This document shows, in pieces, positions 13,314-13,373 of a stretch of 13,373 bases of DNA. The stretch comes from Prolixibacteraceae bacterium (GTDB lineage: Bacteria > Bacteroidota > Bacteroidia > Bacteroidales > Prolixibacteraceae), in contig JAQIDF010000265.1 in the NCBI GenBank assembly GCA_027858145.1, forward strand, positions 1 to 13,373. Reading direction: 5' to 3'. The stretch's first letter is position 1; each line of letters begins with the position of its first letter. The notes beneath the pieces were generated by a model. The model was not told the origin of the DNA, ran no database searches, and worked only from the letters and a program-made list of their open reading frames with translations. Position numbers and translations under genes: made by a program.

Positions 13314-13373
13314 TTTATTTTATCATTCGTTTGTAGTTAAGTTTTAGCTCTCCAAAGTTTACGATCAATGAAA

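Noticed and set aside
1..13373. tRNA, rRNA, riboswitch, CRISPR or phage genes
   Set aside because: No cloverleaf, rRNA-like stretch, known riboswitch core, regularly spaced repeat or phage-type gene was seen on reading both strands.

Overview
The window reads as a piece of a Bacteroidota chromosome, most likely a marine or sediment Marinilabiliales/Prolixibacteraceae-type bacterium (inference). Supporting signs are exact or near-exact TAnnTTTG -7 promoter boxes in front of several genes, little Shine-Dalgarno signal, a type IX secretion (T9SS) C-terminal-domain motif, a lipoprotein with an acidic surface-export signal after its lipid cysteine, the Bacteroidota form of arginine decarboxylase, and CCCCTAAAGGGG-type intergenic palindromes.

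Left part (1-2892). The 3' end of transketolase (+) converges on hcp, a class I hybrid cluster protein (-), across a bidirectional terminator. hcp has a clear -7 box and an 18-bp Crp/Fnr-type palindrome centred about 41 bases upstream of the inferred start of transcription, so it looks activator-driven. Upstream of it lie a minus-strand terminator-like hairpin with a relatively GC-rich segment that may be a gene relic or small RNA, and a 53-residue ORF joining a hydrophobic leader to the first half of a T9SS sorting domain.

Middle part (2895-9285). A secreted tocopherol-cyclase-like protein is followed by a tightly spaced uridine kinase / DEDDy 3'-5' exonuclease pair, then arginine decarboxylase (polyamine synthesis). 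The latter converges almost without gap on an M24 metallopeptidase. A DUF4382 plus carboxypeptidase-regulatory-domain lipoprotein follows and ends at a strong bidirectional terminator.

Right part (9324-13373). This is a redox/sulfur cassette. On the minus strand lie a monothiol thioredoxin-like protein, a membrane-anchored thioredoxin and a CoA-disulfide/persulfide reductase carrying one dead and one active rhodanese domain. A Crp/Fnr-family regulator is transcribed divergently. The shared spacer holds two palindromes lying directly on the core promoter of the minus operon. One resembles the site in front of hcp, which suggests that one Crp/Fnr-family protein (perhaps this one) links nitrosative-stress defence and persulfide/thiol handling. 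This is the best candidate for an under-described system here. The window ends in two inverted-repeat structures downstream of the regulator. I saw no tRNA, rRNA, CRISPR array or intact mobile element.
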